Assembly (NCBI RefSeq): GCF_002878395.1
Contig: NC_061111.1
Span: 28,864,356 to 28,928,355 of the forward strand
From: Capsicum annuum
Taxonomy: Eukaryota; Streptophyta; Magnoliopsida; Solanales; Solanaceae
Direction: 5' to 3'
DNA: 64,000 nt
Every line of letters starts with the position of its first letter. Positions within the stretch are counted from its first letter, which is position 1. This document shows positions 22,665 to 33,035 of this stretch, in pieces. Made by a program: the position numbers and the translations under genes. The notes under the pieces were generated by a model. That model was not told the DNA's origin and ran no database searches. It was given only the letters and a program-made list of their open reading frames with translations.

Positions 22665-23745
22665 GCCGTTTAATGTGTTGTAGAATGATGAGTTGTTAGG
22701 ATATGATAATTTTTTTTTATTTCACAAATATGAAGGTTGAAGGATCTGGTGGTAGGATATGACAATTATTCTTTTATTTTATGAAACTTGTTATGATTCT
22801 GCACTGAATCTATTTCTATCAAACTGATTTGTGGCATGAAATTTGAATATGCAGAGTATGGTCATAATTGGTACAGTGTATGCTTTATATCATAGAATGC
22901 ATACTTAATATTTCATATACCGTATGCATAGTCTATCATTACCCTGCTGGTCGAATTTATGTTGACGTGTTGTTTAATCGAATACGATTCTATCAAAACT
23001 AGTATTAACATTACAAAAAAAATAGAACTATTATTATTTGTTCAATATCGCTACATCCATGTTACACTTTTTCAAAGAACGAATACTAGCATTATAACAC
23101 ATAACATTATTTTAGGATATCCTCCCTTTCTTCGGCTAAAATTAATTTTTGTTTTAGTTGATCCCTCTCTATTTGAGTGTCGTGTAGCAATAGTTTAAAG
23201 TGATCCCTCTTTTCTTCGGCTTCTTTGAACAAAGTCATGGGAAAATCTTTATTTTTTTCGCATTGTTGGAGCCTTTGTAGTAGATTAAATTTTGCCTAGC
23301 CTTGAAAATTTGATGTTTCGAGTCCCGGACTCAACGTTGATGGGCTGGTTGGAGGTGATAGCTCATCAAGCCATTTAAAAAATAAGCATGCGCCATTATC
23401 CTAGGAAAAAAATAATAATTACATAACGATTAACTTAACTTTCTTAAAAACATACACACCTCTCACCTTCGCAATTGCACAGTTATAAAATTTATGACCT
23501 GGATTTGAATCCGTGCGTGACGTCCTCAAGACAGCCACATTCCCACAATGACAAATTAGAGTATTTTTAGAATTGAATGTTTGAGATGCTTGCGATATTG
23601 TAGAATTTTAAAAAACAAAACAAAGTGAATGAAATAAAATAATGAGGGATGGGCACCTTATATATGAACTAAAAACGAAGTGTTAACACTGATGGCTTAC
23701 AAAAGTGGCCGTTTATTACCATTGAAAAAGTAATTTTTCTTTTTT
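22665..23745. other. MULE interior without recognised gene
   Basis: AT-rich. Weak B-box-like pieces (TTTCGAGTCCCGG near 23314 and GGATTTGAATCC near 23502) could be worn SINE remnants. No coding sequence is supported. Confidence 0.35.
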
Positions 23746-24945
23746 GAACTGGTGGTGACACTTAATAGACCGTCGTAGATCATGACCTATGTCAGTCATC
23801 GATTAATCAGGTCTACCGTAGACTTATATCTTTAGTAGTGCATCGATTGATATCCTGATTATGTGTAGACTACGGTGATCTATGTACACTTCTATAAACC
23901 ATCACTGGATGTAGTTAAAAAATGAATAAATAAATTAAAAATGATTTAAATAGATAATCACATGTTTTGGGACTGGTGGAAGAAAATAATTAAATTAAAA
24001 ATAATTTAAATAGATAATCACATGATTTAAATAGATAATCTTTTACTGTTGGTGACACTTATAGACTCCCATCGATGTTGACCCATGTCAAATTCATGTA
24101 AAAAAACATACTTGTGCTTTGAGGGCCTATAGATTAGTCTGGTCTACCGTATACTTACACCTTTAGTAGTGCATCGATTGATATCATGATTATGCGTAGA
24201 CCATGGTAATCTATGTACATTGTTATAGACCATCACTTGGATGTAGTTCAAAAATGAATAAATAAATTAAAAATAAATGTAGTGTGAATTTCTACACATG
24301 TGAAGGAGTGTAAACAAGTCACATAATCATATTAAAGCTTAAACAAATTAGGGGGATGAATTAAGGAGTGTGTGGATGGGTAGTGGTTGAATGTTCAATA
24401 TCGTAAGAGTAATGTTTGTCAAAGCACAAGTATGTTTTGAGCATATGTATTGTATTTGATGACTACACATTCCACATACTCCTTACATCACCACCCCTAA
24501 ATCAAAAGAGTTTGTGGAATTGATAGTGGTAGAACAATCATCATCCTCAATACATACTTGTGCTTTGACAAATATTACTCTTAGGATATTGAACATTCAA
24601 CCACTACCCATCCACACACTCCTTAATTCACCCCCCCCCCCAACCCCCCACTAATTTGTTTAAGCTCTAATATGATTATATGACTTGTTTACACTCATTC
24701 AAATGTGTAGAAATCCACACTACATTTATTTTTAATTTATTTATTTATTTTTTAACTACATCCAAGTGATGATCTATAACAGTGTAAATAGATCACTGTG
24801 GTCTACGCATAATCATGATATCAATCGATGCACTACTAAAGGTGTAAGTCTATGGTAGACCAGACTAATCGATGGTTGACATAGGTCATGATCTACGACG
24901 GTCTATTAAGTGTCATCACCACTCCAAGATTATCTATTTAAATTT
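23746..24945. repeat. Large fold-back (inverted repeat) inside the MULE
   Basis: The right arm (24545-24945) is the inverted copy of 24046-24450, separated by a loop of about 95 bp. Matching blocks include TTTAGTAGTGCATCGATTGA, GTCAAAGCACAAGTATG and GTGGATGGGTAGTGGTTGAA against their complements. A further partial copy of the arm lies at 23746-23940. The arms differ by scattered substitutions and a C run in the right arm. A transcript would fold into a hairpin with a stem of about 400 bp. Confidence 0.85.
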
Positions 24946-24949
24946 TTTT

Positions 24950-25260
24950 AATTAAATTACTTTCTTCCACCAGCCCCAAAACATGTGATTATCTATTTAA
25001 ATCATTTTTTATTTAATTATTTTCTTCCACCAACCCCAAAACATATGATTATCCATTTAAATCCTCTTATATTTAATTATTTTCTTCCACCAACCCCAAA
25101 ACATGTGATTATCTATTTAAATCATTTTTAATTTAATTATTTTCTTCCACATGTTCCAAAACGTGTGATTATCTTTTTAAATCATTTTTAATTTAATTAT
25201 TTTCTTCCACCAGCCACAAAACACATGATAATTAAATTATTTTTTAATAATATATTATTA
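24950..25260 (+). repeat. 60-bp tandem repeat, about five units
   Basis: Each unit reads TTTCTTCCACCA.CC.CAAAAC, TGATTATCTATTTAAATC and a T/A-rich end, with an exact 60-bp step at 24960, 25020, 25080, 25140 and 25200. One and a half inverted units lie at about 23941-24040, so the array belongs to the fold-back. Confidence 0.9.
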
Positions 25261-25793
25261 TTTATTTTAATTTAACCGATGACTCACCGATTCACATAGT
25301 CTACGATCGACTAATATGTACAGTCGAGGAAATATTGAGTATACAAACGACGATAGACTATATATTACTTTTTAATATTCAGAAAATTAGTCAAGTTACA
25401 GTACTGTAAATTAAACAAGGCATACATATTTGATTCGAGTTTTTGTCTGTTCAGAAGAATAACCACCACATACAAAAAATAAGGGATCAGAACAAAGATG
25501 GTAAACATAATGTTAAACCAAACTGAAACATAATGTTAAACCAAACTGAAACATACTTATATTAAACTTGTTCATTGCATTACATAATAATATTTACAGC
25601 AAAAAAGGGAAAATAGAAGAAGCTTTCTTCTAACAAAATCCTACAAAGAGAGCTTCTTCAGCAATGAACCAGAAAAACTTGAAAATATAATCTAAAATTA
25701 AAAAGTAAACTAAATTATGGGGATGGTGGGGGTGATGTAGTTATTGTCATCCATTCTAAGACACTCCAGAATTACTCAGAGGAAACGAGCAAT
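25261..25793. other. MULE interior, no gene recognised
   Basis: AT-rich with a 26-bp direct duplication of ACATAATGTTAAACCAAACT near 25505-25552. Confidence 0.5.
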
Positions 25794-25937
25794 TCATTGG
25801 AGCTCACGCTCCAAGTACCGTTGATCTTCTCTCAGGCCGCAGAAAAGACGATCAAAGTCATTTCAAAGAAGCAGCAGATCATAGTGATGAGGGAGGACTC
25901 GTCTGATTGGGCGAAGGAAAATTTTGCGATCAGGCAT
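25794..25937 (-). pseudogene. Small unknown frame of the MULE
   Basis: On the minus strand an ATG at 25937 opens a frame starting MPDRKIFLRPIRRVL. An internal TGA about 25 codons in is followed, in the same frame, by NDFDRLFCGLREDQRYLE up to a stop at 25794. A CT-rich leader precedes the ATG. It looks like a small protein gene with one nonsense change, placed downstream of the transposase in the same direction. The family is unknown to me. Confidence 0.35.
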
Positions 25938-26452
25938 GATTTCAGGTTTTGGTGAAGTAAAAGAAAAAGAGGGTTTCTGATTTTTTGGTTTAGGGACAAG
26001 TGAAGGGTTACGTAGAAAGAGGGACTATACTTATAGACCTATAAATGGCATCTGTTCATATATCCACCCAATTGTAGGTCGACGTGTGTGAGTATAGAAA
26101 ATGCTTGGTTTACGTATACCAGTGGTTTTTCTCGTGAACAGACATTTTGTACAGTTTTTTATTAAATGAGAACGGGAAACAAGGGAAACAATGATTCATT
26201 GCATCGATTGGAGAGATAAGGCGGGAAAATGACCAACATAGCGTGTTAGATGAGCAATAATATAATCAATACATAATATTCTGTAGACCTTCTGACATAT
26301 ACACCGTAGAATTTATGTAGTCTATCATAGACAATGCTTTAAGTCGATTACAACTGAACGTTAAAATCTACAGAAATGCACATTTAGCCACCAAAATAAT
26401 GGCTTTACAACTGAAGCTAAAAAAAAGGCCTATTTATAATTTGATGGTAATT

Positions 26453-28707
26453 CTACACGTGGAATTTCTTGCATATTGAACACTTATTCCTCTTTTTGGA
26501 CTTGAGTGTCTCACTGATGCCCTTAGTGCACTTGAATTTCTTCCTTCCGAGTTTGGGATCGTAGGGGGTGAAGAAATTTTAGTATCTAGCAATTCCTGTG
26601 GCACAGTTCATTTGTCCTCCGGAGAGACAACGTTAATTACTTCCAAGTATACGAGGAGGTAACTTTCAACTTTATAAATTGGTGAAGAGTATTCATAGAT
26701 GGAGTTACCATAAACTTCGCCATCACTATACATTGCTCGTAAAGTTGTCATCGCATGTTCGCGCAGCATTTCACCAAGTCAAATTTCTGACAAGAACAAC
26801 TCCTCTCCAAGAGATTGACCTTGGTAGTAACGCCATTATCGAACATCGTGTATTGATCGAGAACCCCATTTGAATTACTCATATACAAGGAATCTCTCTC
26901 ACTCTTATTATCCCTTAGGATCCTTTCCGCATAAGGCATAAATTTATTCTCTTTACCATTGACAAAAACATGCCGCTCCCTAAACTTTTCACCAAATTTT
27001 CTAGCAATTGAATTGAATATGTACGACATGGGGTACTCCCGTTCATCTATCAAAATCGAGTTGTGCAACTCGGCGATGTTTGTGGTCATCATGTCGTACC
27101 TATTGCCTGAAAAGTGCGCTCTACTCCATTTTTCAAAACTAAGTACATTTTCAAGGACATGTGCTGCCGCGGGGCAATTACTCTTTAATTCTGCAGAATT
27201 ATAGCTAAACTCATTAAATGAATAAGCCTTTGCTGCAATGTAGAATAGATAAAGATGTTCTTCGCAGTGTTGATTTTCGCAAAGATTTTCAGCGAGGTGC
27301 CTCATACAAAGTCTGTGATGTGCATGACTGTATATATGGGAGAAGGCATTGGCGATGCTAATGTGCCTGTCGGAGATGACACATAGATCTGGTTCATCTT
27401 CTACGATAGACTTCAGTTTCTGGAAGAAGAAGGTCCAAGAAGCATCGTTCTCTTTATCGATGACACAAAAGGTAATCGAAAAGATATGATTTTCAGTGTC
27501 CTGTGCAACGGCACTCAACAGAACGCCCCCGTACTTTCCATACAAATATGTTCCATCGACAATAATTACCTTTGTCATGTAGGCATATCCCCGTATGCAA
27601 GCTCCAAATGCTAAGAAATAGTAAACGAATGATCCATCCATCCGGTTTACCATGATAAAGTAAGAAGAACCAGGATTTAATAACTTCATCATGTGGGAAA
27701 AAGCCGACAAGTAAGCATATCTATGCTCCGGTGTCCCACGAATGATGTTCTTTATAATTACATTTTATTTCCAACACATCTAATAGTTTGTGTTGCAACG
27801 CAACTCCTTAAACACAATTCTTTGAATTTCTCTTATGCTTGGACCCTTACCATCCCGAAAATAATTTACTCATACTGAAGAAATCAATTGATGAGACTTT
27901 CTTGTGCCTGTGGGTGGCGTGTTCAACACCGTACGTATGCAACCCAACATACTTTTATATATGAAATCTGTCTGAGGTGTCGTACTTTTTTGCCTGCAAC
28001 AACCAGCCACAACCATGAGATAAGCATTTCACCGTAATCAATTTTGTCCAGCTCTTCTCCATATAATAATCAAAACACTACTTCACCGCTGCTGCGTCTA
28101 GTAGCATTTTTAGCTTTTTCTTATCGATGAATATTTGACCACAACAGAAATTGGTTTCGTCGGTGAAGGAGTGTCTTGGTTGTGATCCCGTTTCACGATC
28201 CTCTTCATCAACTTGCGAGTCCGATGAAAAGTCTTTTATATGCATAGAATCATCTTCCATATTAATTGGATGATTGCCATCATTCTCGTAATTATTTAAA
28301 TCGTTGTCGATCAAATCATCGTCGACTGTCGAGCGTCGCGATAGAGATGCTGATGAATTCAGCGGTCTTTCAAAGGATCTCTCAACCACATTTATCCTCA
28401 AAATAGGCCTAAAGCCATCTACATCAGCATCCATTAAGTACGTCAGCACACGTACATCGTTATTTATGATTGTAGAATTCACCTTTTCCCTCAAATGCAT
28501 TAGATAACTAATCACCACGTCGCTCGACGCGCAATCTAGATCCCCGCTCTGTATTACGCTTGCAACGAATTTGTCATACGAACTGTTACGGCGAACGGGA
28601 ATGGAAATTGTCACTTTGGTAAATGATCTCCATTTCCAACATTTGGGAGTCTCCACCTATTCTCTCATGAAATCACCAGAAACCAGAACAAATTCTGCAA
28701 TAGACAT
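26453..28707 (-). pseudogene. mudrA-like: MURA-like MULE transposase, decayed
   Basis: This was the cut-and-insert enzyme of the 10-kb element. The best start is the ATG at 28707 (MSIAEFVLVSGDFMRE), followed by a stop at codon 17 and then the N-terminal domain with VTISIPVRRNSSYDKFV. Between 28077 and 27711 the zinc-binding region and GKGPSIREIQRIV are present with several stops. The catalytic DDE core (PF10551-type) spans 27710 to about 27100: VIIVDGTYLYGKYGG..SAVAQD holds the first aspartate, CVISDRHISI the second, and CMRHLAENL the histidine motif. A SWIM zinc finger follows (SCSCQKF, then LREHAM after a frameshift near 26755). A C-terminal zinc-knuckle-like CSICKKFH ends at 26453. The order and motifs fit plant MUDRA proteins. 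At least four stops and two shifts inactivate it. Confidence 0.88.
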
Positions 28708-29164
28708 CCTAAAATTAAGCTGTGGTCGATGGTAGATTATGCTTAGGGTCTATGTCGGGATGTATGCACGGTCAATGACTGACGATGACGGGTCGATGGC
28801 TGCGCAGATATCCGTACAAAAACTTGAAATTGCAAATATTGTTTCTAATCAATGATTGTTGGGTTTATGGAATAGAGAAATGACTTGGAGTCGCCTGAGC
28901 TGCTGTAATGCACTTTCTAAAGTGGTTTTGAGTAATGTGAGTGATTTAAAGCTTTTTAACAATGGTGGAAAGTGTGTTTGAGAAGATAGGAAACAAATGG
29001 GGTAACAATGGATGCAATGGACAAGCTTATGATGTTTGTGGACTGATTTACAGCTGATCGCCGAAAAATAACGTCGGAAAAGTGGCCGGAATCGGAGCTT
29101 TTTAGAGGGAAAAATAACCACCTTCTATTTTTAGCTTTTGAAAAAAAAATTTAATATTTTTGGA
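28708..29164 (-). promoter_or_regulatory. Transposase leader region
   Basis: Between the transposase start and the right inverted repeat lie 450 bp that should hold its promoter and leader. TAGAC/GTCTA motifs recur near 28733-28775. No clear TATA box was chosen. Confidence 0.35.
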
Positions 29165-29418
29165 AAACCTAGATATTTTTGTATATATAATGGTGGAGGA
29201 TGGAGTGGGTTGATGTGTATTATTAGAAACTTGTGGGTGAATTTATTAAGTTGGAAGTATTGGATTAAAGTGAATTATTATAAAAGTTGAGGCTGAAATT
29301 GTTAAATTGGAAAAGTTGGTTATGAGGTGGAATTATGTGGGTATTTGACCAATATTTTAAAACTTTTGAATATTTGGCAAAATAATTTTGAAAAAGAGGT
29401 GTTTTGACATACTTGCCC
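29165..29418 (-). repeat. MULE right terminal inverted repeat
   Basis: On the minus strand it reads GGGCAAGTATGTC, TTTTTCAAAATTATTTTGCC, GTCAAATACCCACATAATTC and CCACTCCATCCTCCACC, in the same order as the left end. The first blocks appear twice here, suggesting a small internal duplication. Confidence 0.7.
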
Positions 29419-29551
29419 AAGTTAAACACTAGCAAGAACATGAAAATACAAAAATACACAGGAAAGAAGGTTTACAATTCATGCACAATCGGGTAAAACA
29501 ACAGTACATGCAACAAGAACCATGGACCATTGAGTATGCGGGTGTTTTTAC

Positions 29552-29643
29552 CTCCTTGAGATGCAATTTAAAATCATATGCTACGAAATCCAACGGAAGA
29601 ATCATAAATGGTGACACTTCAACTGGAAGTTCAATAATTTGAG
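29552..29643 (-). other. Possible internal exon of an unknown gene
   Basis: On the minus strand an AG acceptor (CCCAG) is followed by an open frame containing QIIELPVEVSPFMILPLDF and YDFKLHLKE, ending at a GAG/GTAAAA donor. Both splice sites and the amino-acid pattern look real. It lies 125 bp from the MULE insertion site, so the MULE may sit in an intron of this gene. The family is not recognised. Confidence 0.35.
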
Positions 29644-29758
29644 CTGGGTTTATTTAAGGTTTGAAGGGGAAAGGTAAATCTGTCAACTCTTTACTCCATT
29701 GTTATTTGACACATAGAGATAATTAGAGGCATGGAACAAGTTCTCTCAAACTCTCGTG

Positions 29759-29932
29759 GGTCATTTGGTATCCCGAATAAGAAAATAATCTCGAGATAAA
29801 ATTTGGAATTAATTTTTATATCACAACCCTAAAATTATTTTATCCGAACATTATACTAATGAGTTTACGGTCACATTACATACAAAGGGTCAGATAAAAT
29901 AATATATGGATATCCTACTATACCAAACGACC
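29759..29932. mobile_element. Short MITE upstream of the kinase gene
   Basis: The ends are inverted: GGTCATTTGGTAT at the left and ATACCAAACGACC at the right. The 174-bp interior is AT-rich. No clear target duplication was found. A related single end (CAAACCAAACGACCCC) is at about 56878. Confidence 0.55.
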
Positions 29933-29958
29933 TCAGTGAAAAGAGTACCACACTTGTG

Positions 29959-29966
29959 CACGTGTC
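29959..29966 (+). promoter_or_regulatory. ABRE/G-box motif
   Basis: CACGTGTC, about 535 bp upstream of the kinase ATG, matches the core of abscisic-acid response elements bound by bZIP factors. Only the motif is seen; activity is inferred. Confidence 0.35.
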
Positions 29967-30500
29967 AGCAACAAACTACTTTTCCGTCCTACGAACAAAG
30001 TCTTACTTTGAAAAAATGAGAGGTGACCCACTAAGTATCATTATTAAAAAGATTAAAATGAATAATTCAGTCTGACAGCGCAACAATGCGTAGATGAAGT
30101 AACATTATCTACTAACACCATGCGCATGACCTTAATAAATTTTGGAAATGGTCTTTATCAAATCTAGTTCAACATTCCTTTATATTCTCAGTGTCATCAG
30201 GAGTAAGGTATCATTCATTTGCATTTGTCTTTAGCCTTGTTCAAAAGGCTATTTTACTTTTCTTTCAACAAACAATATTCATCTTTTTTCTCTAATCAAT
30301 GTCCTTTCCAAGTTCTAATCTTAGTTCTGGAATCCACAAAAACTATCAACACTACTCGTTCTTTGATCATCAACTTCTTCCAACTACTTCTCTTTCTCAC
30401 AATAGGCCGCGCAAAGAATTGATTCTACTAATTCTGTAGCTAGCAATCATTGTATATAATTTTAAAAAAAGTGAGTCATTAATATTATTCCTGATTCAAA
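29967..30500 (+). promoter_or_regulatory. Probable promoter and 5' leader of the kinase gene
   Basis: TATA-like sequences occur at about 30177 (TTTATATTC) and 30452 (GTATATAAT). The second is only 40 bp from the ATG, so the first is the more likely core promoter, with a CT-rich leader after it. The assignment is inferred from spacing. Confidence 0.4.
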
Positions 30501-31946
30501 ATGATGGAGAAGAAAATATTGTTCGAGAAATATGAAATTGGAAAACAATTAGGCAAAGGCACGTTCGCGAAAGTTTTCCATGCAACTAACCTTGTCACAG
30601 GCGAAAATGTGGCGATCAAAGTGATCAAGAAAGAGATTGTGAAATCTCAAGAAATGATGGAGCAAATCAAGAGGGAAATCTCCGTGATGCGCCTCGTTCG
30701 CCACCCTAACATTGTCGAGCTCAAAGAAGTCATGGCAACAAAAACCAAGATTTTTATTGTCATGGAGTACGTGAAAGGTGGAGAACTCTTTGCCAAAGTA
30801 GCCAAAGGGAGACTCAAAGAAGACATGGCTCGAAAATATTTTCAACAGTTGATTAGTGCTGTTGAATTTTGCCACAGTTGTGGAGTATCTCATCGTGATC
30901 TAAAGCCAGAAAATCTCCTTCTTGATGAGAATGAGAATTTGAAGGTGACAGATTTCGGGCTATCGGCTTTGCCTGAGCAATTGCTCAATGATGGACTTCT
31001 ATACACTCAGTGTGGAACTCCAGCGTATATTGCCCCTGAAATAATACGAAATAAAGGATATAATGGAGGAAAGTCTGATATTTGGTCATGTGGAGTTGTA
31101 TTATATGTTCTTCTAGCAGGATGTTTACCTTTTCAAGATGCTAACCTTGTGAATCTATATAGAAAAATTTTCAAAGCTGAATATAGATTTCCACCTTGGT
31201 TATCGACAGAAGCAAAACGTTTAATATCTAGAATATTAGTTCCTAACCCACAAAAAAGGATTAGTATAACAGGCATAATGAAAGACCCTTGGTTTAGGAA
31301 AGGCTTAAAAATGCCAATTAATGGGATTATTCCTTCATCAATTGATCATGAACATGATACTATTTCCATGTTAGATAAATTTGGAAAAGAGGAATATTTA
31401 AAGCATGGAGGTATGATCAAGTCACCTTCTTCACCAGCCTTATTGAATGCTTTTGAATTGATCTCATCAATGTCAGCTGGGGCTAATTTATCAAGCTTGT
31501 TTGAGAACAAGAAGAAGACGGAGTCCATTTTCACTTCGAGGTGTTCAGCTACAATCATCATGGCAAAGATTCAATTGTTGGCCAATAAATTGAATTTTAA
31601 GGTTGCAAGGATCAACGGTTCAACCTTGAGGCTCCAAGGTTCCTCCAATATCCGGGCAAAAGCACGGTTATTGGTGACCGTTGAGGTGTTCAAGGTGGCT
31701 CCAGAAGTAGCTGTGGTTAAGTTCTCAAAAATCTCAGGTGATTCACAAGAGTACACCAAGTTCTTTGAGGAGGAAGTAAGACCAAATTTAAAGGACATTG
31801 TTTGGACATGGCATGTTGAGGATGTGTTAAGTGGTTGTGACAAAGAAGAGATCAAAATACCTATGAAATGTGCTAGTAGCAAGGATTTGAGCCAAAGTAA
31901 GCTAGAAGAAATTGACATAACTGCTAATTTGTCATCCAGTGTGTGA
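30501..31946 (+). CDS. CIPK: CBL-interacting protein kinase (CIPK), intronless
   Basis: This is a Ser/Thr kinase that calcineurin-B-like calcium sensors activate and take to membranes, where family members phosphorylate ion channels and transporters. The frame is 481 codons, a full length for the family. The kinase domain covers residues 11-266: glycine loop GKGTFAKV (18-25), ATP lysine K40, catalytic HRDLKPEN (131-138), DFG at 151 and activation loop up to APE. The NAF motif that binds CBL proteins is at 316-318 within [13 protein letters not shown], and the phosphatase-interaction region follows at about 350-400. No intron interrupts it, as in the intronless CIPK clade; the activation loop suggests the CIPK5/20/25 branch, not proven. 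Two ATGs stand in tandem at the start; I use the first. No stop, shift or lost catalytic residue is seen, so it should be functional. Transposons lie close on both sides. Confidence 0.95.
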   Translation: MMEKKILFEKYEIGKQLGKGTFAKVFHATNLVTGENVAIKVIKKEIVKSQEMMEQIKREISVMRLVRHPNIVELKEVMATKTKIFIVMEYVKGGELFAKVAKGRLKEDMARKYFQQLISAVEFCHSCGVSHRDLKPENLLLDENENLKVTDFGLSALPEQLLNDGLLYTQCGTPAYIAPEIIRNKGYNGGKSDIWSCGVVLYVLLAGCLPFQDANLVNLYRKIFKAEYRFPPWLSTEAKRLISRILVPNPQKRISITGIMKDPWFRKGLKMPINGIIPSSIDHEHDTISMLDKFGKEEYLKHGGMIKSPSSPALLNAFELISSMSAGANLSSLFENKKKTESIFTSRCSATIIMAKIQLLANKLNFKVARINGSTLRLQGSSNIRAKARLLVTVEVFKVAPEVAVVKFSKISGDSQEYTKFFEEEVRPNLKDIVWTWHVEDVLSGCDKEEIKIPMKCASSKDLSQSKLEEIDITANLSSSV

Positions 31947-32624
31947 AAAGAATATTGTTAATGATAACTCATTATCAATTGCATTTGGTTTGTATGTCAT
32001 CTAAACAAAATATTAATTGTATATGTTGTAATAGAGAAGGGATAATAGCTATATCTCTTCATAAAGCTATATACCCTTCATACATTTTATTTCCTTTCAT
32101 TTGTTTGGTTTTGATTGAGATTTGTACTGCGATATTATTTGTGATTTTTGAATGAGATATATGTACAGAGAAAGGTAAGTCTTTAATTAACTTGTTTGTG
32201 GTTAATCTCTCTCTCTCAAAATACAAACACAACTATAATATGTCTCATCCTTTTCCACTATTGCAACACAAGGAAGAAAATATCCTTTATATAGGTGTAG
32301 GATTTCTTTCACAAATAAACGTCAAGAATGTGAATTTCTTCCACGAACCATTTATTCATTATAACACATCCCTTTTTCATGAAACGTCTCTTGACCACTC
32401 CACTCTATCGTTTTCGCTACATTTTTTGCTTTTTCTTCTAATCGAAATCCAAATGTAATGGTGCACAAAAAGTCCTAATGAAAACCATTCTATATTTTAT
32501 TTTATTTTGGAAAAAGGTGGACTAAAACACAGTGACTAGTGAGTTCTTCTTGAACTCATTGCAGATTTTACACGAAGAAGAAAGAGACTTGAGGAGAAGA
32601 TGAGAGCTAGAAGAAAAAAGAATA
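31947..32624 (+). other. Kinase 3' flank, no further gene
   Basis: AT-rich sequence that should contain the kinase 3' UTR and polyadenylation site. Open frames at 31943-32458 are low-complexity and show no family features. Confidence 0.5.
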
Positions 32625-33005
32625 TGTTAGAGTTGTGACCCGAATTATGTTGAGCCGGCCCTGAAAGTTTCGCGGTGCGATTCATATTTGTGATTTTCAA
32701 TGAAGTCTGTGGTGGAAGCGTAGGGTATGGACCTTTATGTTTTTGAGCCAAGGACTTATTTGTATGCATGTATTATACAAGTGCATTTAGTGGGTTATTT
32801 TGTGCATTCAGAAAATTGCATTTAGTGGGTTATTTTGTGCATTCAGAAAATAATCATTCTCCACATTGTACTTCTCTCATTTCATTATAGTGAAACATCC
32901 TCTGTCTCTGCCCGTGGTTTTTCCCACAAGGGTTTCCGCGTAAATCTTTGTGTTCTTATTTATTATTTTGCTTGTGGGTTGCTTTATTTCTGTCGATTTA
33001 TAACA
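32625..33005 (+). repeat. Copia-2 5' LTR
   Basis: It starts TGTTAGAGTTGTGACCC and ends TTATAACA. Near the end it has GTGGTTTTTCCCACAAGGG and CGCGTAAATC, the conserved U5 region of Tork-type copia LTRs. A 36-bp direct duplication lies at 32782-32853. A worn primer site, CTGATATCAG, follows at 33008. Confidence 0.8.
32782..32853 (+). repeat. 36-bp tandem duplication in the copia-2 LTR
   Basis: GCATTTAGTGGGTTATTTTG through CAGAAAAT occurs twice, starting at 32782 and 32818, almost unchanged. Confidence 0.9.
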
Positions 33006-33035
33006 AACTGATATCAGTCGATTGTTTTCTCGGGG

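Larger units (their letters stand above)
19380..29418. mobile_element. 10-kb Mutator-like element (MULE) with perfect 9-bp target duplication
   Basis: AAGTTAAAC occurs at 19371-19379 and again at 29419-29427, exactly flanking the element. The ends are inverted: GGGAATAATTGGCAAAG at the left and GGGCAAGTATGTC at the right read inward, both followed by TTTCAAAATTA.TTT.CCAAAT and then other shared blocks over roughly 200-250 bp. Two gene sets point toward the centre: a DUF1985-type gene plus an acidic frame on the plus strand, and a MURA-like transposase on the minus strand. Between them lies a fold-back of about 1.2 kb. The nine-base duplication and the transposase family agree on Mutator type. 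All coding parts carry stops or shifts, so this copy is dead but structurally whole. Confidence 0.92.

Noticed and set aside
24950..25260. Regular 60-bp spacing resembling a CRISPR array
   Set aside because: The whole unit is repeated, without unique spacers, and the organism is a plant.
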